NCBI RefSeq assembly: GCF_030272615.1
Contig: NC_081415.1
Span: 262,372,925 to 262,432,924 of the forward strand
Source: Cryptomeria japonica
Taxonomy: Eukaryota; Streptophyta; Pinopsida; Cupressales; Cupressaceae
Direction: 5' to 3'
Length of the DNA: 60,000 bases
The notes under the pieces are model-generated. The model made no database searches, was not told where the DNA came from, and worked only from the letters and a program-made list of their open reading frames with translations. The position numbers were made by a program, and so were the translations under genes. Of this stretch, positions 55,885 to 60,000 are shown one piece after another; within the stretch, counting starts at the first letter, position 1, and each line of letters starts with the position of its first letter.

Positions 55885-56372
55885 TTTGAAGAGGGAATTA
55901 GGGAGAGAGGGAGCCATTAGTAGCTAATTTGACATTCGAATCTCTATAAATCATTTTGATGCGATCATGGATTTTAGTACTAAATTCTAGCCATTACATC
56001 AAGTTAAGGATGAAGGGCCATTGAATGCAATCATAGGCTTTGTCAAATTCCATCTTGACAATAAAAGCATCTTGGGTAGTTTGTTAGGATCATTCAATTA
56101 TTTCCTAGGCCAATACAAGATTGTCGAGGATGAATCTTCCTCTAAAGAATCATGTTTGCTTTGGTCGCACTATCATTTGCATAATGTGTTTAATTCTTCA
56201 AGTCAAAGCTTTGGCTATAATTTTGTAGGATGTATTAAGCAATGTAATGGGTCACCAACCAACCACAATTTCTTCATCCTTGCCTTTATAAATGAGTTTA
56301 GACTAGTTCCAAAGTACTAGTTTCTACTCCTTCAAGATACACATAGGAATGTAAGGGCATAGGGCTTGATAG
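55885..56372 (-). pseudogene. L1-like LINE reverse transcriptase fragment
   Basis: On the minus strand from about 56290: YKGKDEEIVVGW, a stop, then PITLLNTSYKIIAKALT, QMIVRPKQT and FRGRFILDNLVLA. FIVKMEFDKAYDCIQW, FILNLM and KLATNGSLS follow. The blocks PITLLN..YKI.AK.L, GR.I.DN and K.(D/E)FDKAYD..(E/Q)W are diagnostic of non-LTR RT fingers and palm. The catalytic FADD box is not included. Stops at several positions. It is truncated on the left near 55885 and cut on the right by the LTR of element D. Confidence 0.75.
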
Positions 56373-58068
56373 TGTTGGGTATTGTTGAGAAGTTTGCTGG
56401 AATGTGTTGTTGCCATTGATGTCAACATATTCCTTTGTGTGTTCTAGTGTTGTAGTTAGATTAAGTAAGTTGGTTTGACCAGTGTGTTGCAGATGAGTTG
56501 TGGTTTTGTATACGTGGAAACAACCCTGTTCATTGTTTGCTCTTACCTCATCGATAGAAACCAAAATGGTCAGAGCGATTTTTTATTGGGTCTTTTATAA
56601 GATTTTCTATATGCATTTAGTTTTTTAATAGAGTTTAGAACTATTATTTTAATTACATTGAATTTTTATCAAAAAACTTCATTTAATATTATTTTATTTT
56701 TGTTTGTAATTTTTAAATAGTAATATTTAATAAATTAACATTTAATATTATAAATAGATTTTAAATTAGTAACATAAAATTCGAAGAATTCAAATATTAA
56801 ATTACATTTAACTTGCTTTATTTTAAAATAGACAAATTTAAATATTTAAATTTATTATAGAAACTTTTACAAACTTTTATAAATTTAATATATTCTAAAT
56901 TTATGATAATTTATTGAAATTTGATATAATATTATTTATCTTTTATAAATTTTAATTTACTATTGGATTAAAGGGTTTTGAGATAAGCATCTCTAGTTGA
57001 TTCAGTTGAAGTTTCAGAGGTTCGCATGAAGATTTGATCAAGTTATGAGATTCGGTATTGCAGTTGGTTTCTTAGTTGTTCAATGTTGATCAATGTCCTG
57101 GATTTTGCTTCGTATTGCTCTGCATTGTAATATCTTGGTTTTTGGATTTGGCAGTGTTTGGGATATTCTAGTGTGTCCTCAATTTAGATGGTTCATGATT
57201 TGGAGGTCCACAATTGTATCTTTTAGTTTGACGATCAATTCAGTTAGTGTTCTTGAAGTTCAGTATAATGATGATGAAGATTCTAGTAAGTTGTGTTGTT
57301 GCCGTTGTTTATGTGGTAATCCACGATTCTTGTGGATGTTTCTAGATCATGTCCTATTTTTTTTGGTGGTCCGCATTGATCATTGTGCACGTTATTGATG
57401 ATTTTCCTTGATCTGGTGGTGTTCTTCATGTTTTTGGTCGACATGTTGTTTTGTAGTGTGTATGGTTATACCTTTGTTATTGGTGATGTGTGTTGAGCCG
57501 ACCTTGAAATATAGGTTGATGACATGCATAAATTAATATAATATCATTTTGTGAATGTATCAATGAATGTGTGAGATGTGAGAATGTTTTGATCTTTCGA
57601 AAGCGGTGAAGAAATGAGAAGAAGTGTGAAGAAGTGTGAAGGAGCAGTATATGTGCCTAACCAGAACTATAACCAAGCATGACGAGATTCTATTCTATCA
57701 GTTCATGATCTTCTGGATGTAATCCAAATTTTTTTATAAGATAGTGAGTCTTCCCCATGGTTGTAGCCCTTGTTGTTGTTTTTGAGCGGTGAGCTCTAGG
57801 TAGTGTGCCTGAATGCATGTGCATTCCGCATTGTAATATTTCATATACTTTTAAGAAGGTATCATCATATTGTGGGTAGGTTCCCACCATGGTTTTTCCC
57901 TTAACTAGGTTTTCCATGTCAACATCTTGGTGTTACTTGTGTTATTTATGTGGTGTTGATTTATGCTTTCATTGTTAATTATCAGATCTGAAATTGTGTT
58001 TGAGTTAAGTAGAGTTTTGAGAAAACTAATTCACCCCCCGCTCTCAATTTTCTTCCTTGTTGCAAACA
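56373..58068 (+). repeat. 5' LTR of element D
   Basis: 1696 bp, starting TGTTGGGTATTG and ending TTGCAAACA. It carries GATGTCAACATATTCCTTTG (start), GTGGGTAGGTTCCCACCATGG..TTTTCCC (57871-57900) and CACCCCCCGCTCTC (58033-58046). It is about 450 bp longer than the C LTRs. Much of the excess is an AT-rich block at about 56580-56965 with no counterpart in the other LTRs. Confidence 0.82.
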
Positions 58069-58070
58069 AT

Positions 58071-58082
58071 TGGTATCAGAAC
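58071..58082 (+). other. PBS of element D (initiator tRNA-Met type)
   Basis: TGGTATCAGAAC, two bases after the LTR end; one mismatch to TGGTATCAGAGC. Confidence 0.85.
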
Positions 58083-58124
58083 TAGATCCTCTAAAGGAAG
58101 TTTGACCGCTTGAGGTGATTCGGG

Positions 58125-59030
58125 ATGGAAAGCTATGCTTACAAGAAGGATAGTCCAAGATTTGATGGAGCAAACTACTCTCTTTGAAAAACCGAATGGA
58201 GTCAGTTGAGATGCATCAGTGAAGATTACTAAAATATTACTAAGAATGTGTATAATGTTCCTCTGAATGGTCCTACAACTTCAAATGAGATAAAGGAAGT
58301 TGAATACAATATTAGAGCTAAGGAAGCTTTTTTGAGTTCCTTGATAGATTCTAAGATGACTAATGTTATGGATTTGCAGACTACTCATGAGATCTGGAAG
58401 AAGCTATAAATTTTGTATGAAGGTGATAGCCATGTGAAAGTTGCTAAGTTGTAGAGCCTAAAGGAAAAGTATGAGATGATAAGAATGGGCAAAGATGAGA
58501 ATATTACCTCCTTTATGCAGAAAGTGAATGAGATTGTATTGAATATTAGATATGTTTGTGGAGTATTGGAAGAATCAAAGATTGTAGCTAAAATGATGAG
58601 ATCCTTTCCTCTTGCTTACAAACATGAAGCTGCTGCTATTGAGGAGATCTAGACGGTGACTAATGTGGCTAGAGACATGTTGATTGGCAAGCTTGTTGCC
58701 TTTGAGTTGAGCGAATTTGGTGAATCTACTCCTAAGTTAGAATTTGCATTCAAAGCTATTGTTTTCGGGAAGCAGAAATATGATTCGGGAGAAATTTCTA
58801 CAAGGGTGTCCAGATATGAGAAGGAGATGAGAGAACTTGAAGAAGAAGAAAAAGAACTTGAGGATCTTGAAGCCCTTATTGCCAGAAGATTGCCTAAAGG
58901 AGATAGTAAGTATGAAGGAAAGTTACCTCTTAAATACTTTTCATGTAATAAGATAGGATATTTTGCAAGGTGTTTGAAAAGAGTTCTTAGGAAGATAATA
59001 AAAAAATACAAGTCTAAATATCGAGAATAA
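58125..59030 (+). pseudogene. gag: Gag of element D
   Basis: Starts MESYAYKKDSPRFDGANYSL, then TGA for a conserved Trp (element C has TIWKNQ here). It continues NIRAKEAFLSSLIDSKMTNV, a TAA and TAG 58452-58454, the latter at the same codon as TAG 35878 in element C. The last part is open from 58656, with ARDMLIGKLVAFELSEFGES, a Glu/Arg-rich coiled stretch and a degenerate knuckle FSCNKIGYFARCLK lacking the full CCHC spacing. Structural protein, disabled. Confidence 0.82.
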
Positions 59031-60000
59031 ATGTTATTATGCTACTAATGAAGGTGTGATAGATGATGAGTCTGATAAGGGAAATTCAGGAGATGAATGG
59101 GTGTTTATTGCAATCAAGGAAGATGATCTAGTGCCTACTGATTCTGCTAGTTGCATTAATGAGGAGAAAGCTTTAGCTGCTAAAGTTGAAGAAAAAGATG
59201 AATGGGTTATTGACAATGGCCACTCTCATCATATGATAGGTGATAAGAGTAAGTTTGTGAGTATGGAAAAGTATGATGGTGGTGTAGTAAGATTTGGTGG
59301 TGATAAAGTTAATATAATACGTGGTAGAGGTTCCATTTCACTTGATGGTAAGCACAATATTGATAACGTCTTTCATGTAGAAGGTCTAAAACATAATCTT
59401 TTGAGTGTTGGACAGATAGTTGACAAGGGATAAGATTTACAATTCAAGAATGACAAGTGTAAAATCTTAAGTGGTTCTATAATTGAGATTGCATCAGGGA
59501 CAAAGACTAAAGGTAATATCTTTCACTGGAATGGTAGTGGTAAAATTTGTTTGATTGCTCAGATTGATGAAAGTTGGTTATGGCATACAAGGATGTGTCA
59601 TGTGAATTTTGATTGCATGGTTAAGATAAGTTATACTCAAGCAGTAAGAGATCTTCCTACGTTGGTAAAGCTTACTAATCTGGTATGTAAGGAATGTCAA
59701 TTAGGGAAGCAGACAAGAGTTACTTTCAAAAGAAAACAATATTGTTCTAATGGATTATTAGATCTTGTGCATACCGATTTGTGTGGTCCTTCTAGAGTGA
59801 GAAGCTTGCAGGGAGACAGGTATTTCATGTTGCTGATTGATGACTATTCAAGATTGATGTGGGCTACTTTGTTAAGGGAGAAGTCTGATGCATTGGAGAA
59901 ATTAAATATTTTAAAGCTATGGTTGAGACTGAGATTAGACTGAAGCTGAAGTGTCGAAGATCTGATAGAGGTGGTGAATTCACTTCCAATGAGTTCAATG
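59031..60000 (+). pseudogene. pol: Protease, pre-integrase and integrase start of element D (partial)
   Basis: The open piece 59056-59433 has DEWVIDNGHSHHMIGDKSKF (protease active site, Asp-Asn-Gly) and FHVEGLKHNLLSVGQIVDKG, ending in TAA at 59431-59433. The next open piece, 59551-59943, has ESWLWHTRMCHVNFDCMVKI (pre-integrase), CKECQLGKQTRV (integrase finger Cys pair), LVHTDLCGPSRVRSLQGDRY and IDDYSRLMWATLLREKSDAL. A frameshift near 59915 precedes RGGEFTSNEF at the window edge. It is less damaged than element C in this part. Confidence 0.83.

Larger units (their letters stand above)
56373..60000 (+). mobile_element. Element D: Ty1/copia retrotransposon, truncated by window end
   Basis: 5' LTR 56373-58068, PBS 58071-58082, gag from ATG 58125, protease, pre-integrase and integrase start, running off the right edge. 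Its internal region aligns codon for codon with element C 35542-37500, so the two belong to the same family. It inserted into the LINE fragment; the left flank is GATAG (56368-56372), and the matching duplication must lie beyond the window. Confidence 0.85.

Noticed and set aside
56021-56320. 99-codon plus ORF as a protein gene
   Set aside because: The minus strand reads as a LINE reverse transcriptase through this interval.

Overview
The window looks like an intergenic block of a large, AT-rich plant nuclear genome. I infer a gymnosperm or another repeat-rich plant, but nothing in the sequence fixes the species. Almost everything I can identify is a transposable element, mostly decayed LTR retrotransposons of the Ty3/gypsy and Ty1/copia superfamilies. 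I also see one hAT-like MITE, one L1-like LINE fragment, microsatellites and element-specific tandem repeats. I found no intact host gene, rRNA, tRNA gene or CRISPR array. One weak set of splice-compatible exons (about 55.17-55.88 kb) is the only candidate for something else.

Layout. 0.65-4.1 kb: wrecked plus-strand gypsy element of chromovirus type, split by a 299-bp hAT-like MITE and a 99-bp TA microsatellite. 5.72-6.83 kb: solo copia LTR. 6.83-10.25 kb: plus-strand Tat-like gag and protease region with no reverse transcriptase. 10.83-41.89 kb: a 31-kb nest. Its host is a minus-strand Tat-like gypsy element (A) with a 5-bp target duplication ATGAT. It carries a solo copia LTR (12.95-13.86 kb), a 5'-truncated copia in its integrase (15.31-17.60 kb), a complete plus-strand chromovirus (B, 20.34-26.56 kb, target duplication GTCTT) in its reverse transcriptase, and a complete plus-strand copia (C, 34.27-41.32 kb) in its 5' LTR. 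41.9-42.65 kb: inverted copia gag-protease debris. 42.99-49.40 kb: a non-autonomous minus-strand LTR element (E) with perfect GAAAG target duplication and no gag-pol. 50.3-54.1 kb: minus-strand copia (F) and a second copia LTR. 54.2-56.37 kb: AT-palindrome-rich LTR-like sequence, the exon candidates and a minus-strand LINE reverse transcriptase fragment. 56.37-60 kb: 5' LTR, gag, protease and integrase start of another plus-strand copia (D), cut by the window end.

How the parts relate. C, D, the truncated copia and the two solo LTRs share LTR hallmarks: TGTTGG start, a CCACCGTGG/TTTTCCC block, and a C-rich tract about 25 bases before the LTR end. A and E share a TGGTGAACC-type primer-binding site and orientation, so E could have been mobilised by A-like elements. 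The complete pol-bearing elements all contain many stops and frameshifts. Most stops read as CAG-to-TAG, TGG-to-TAG/TGA or CGA-to-TGA changes, as expected from deamination of methylated cytosine in silenced DNA. The oddest result is chronological. The LTRs of the outer element A look more alike by eye than those of B and C nested inside it, which contradicts simple nesting order unless gene conversion or recombinant elements are involved.
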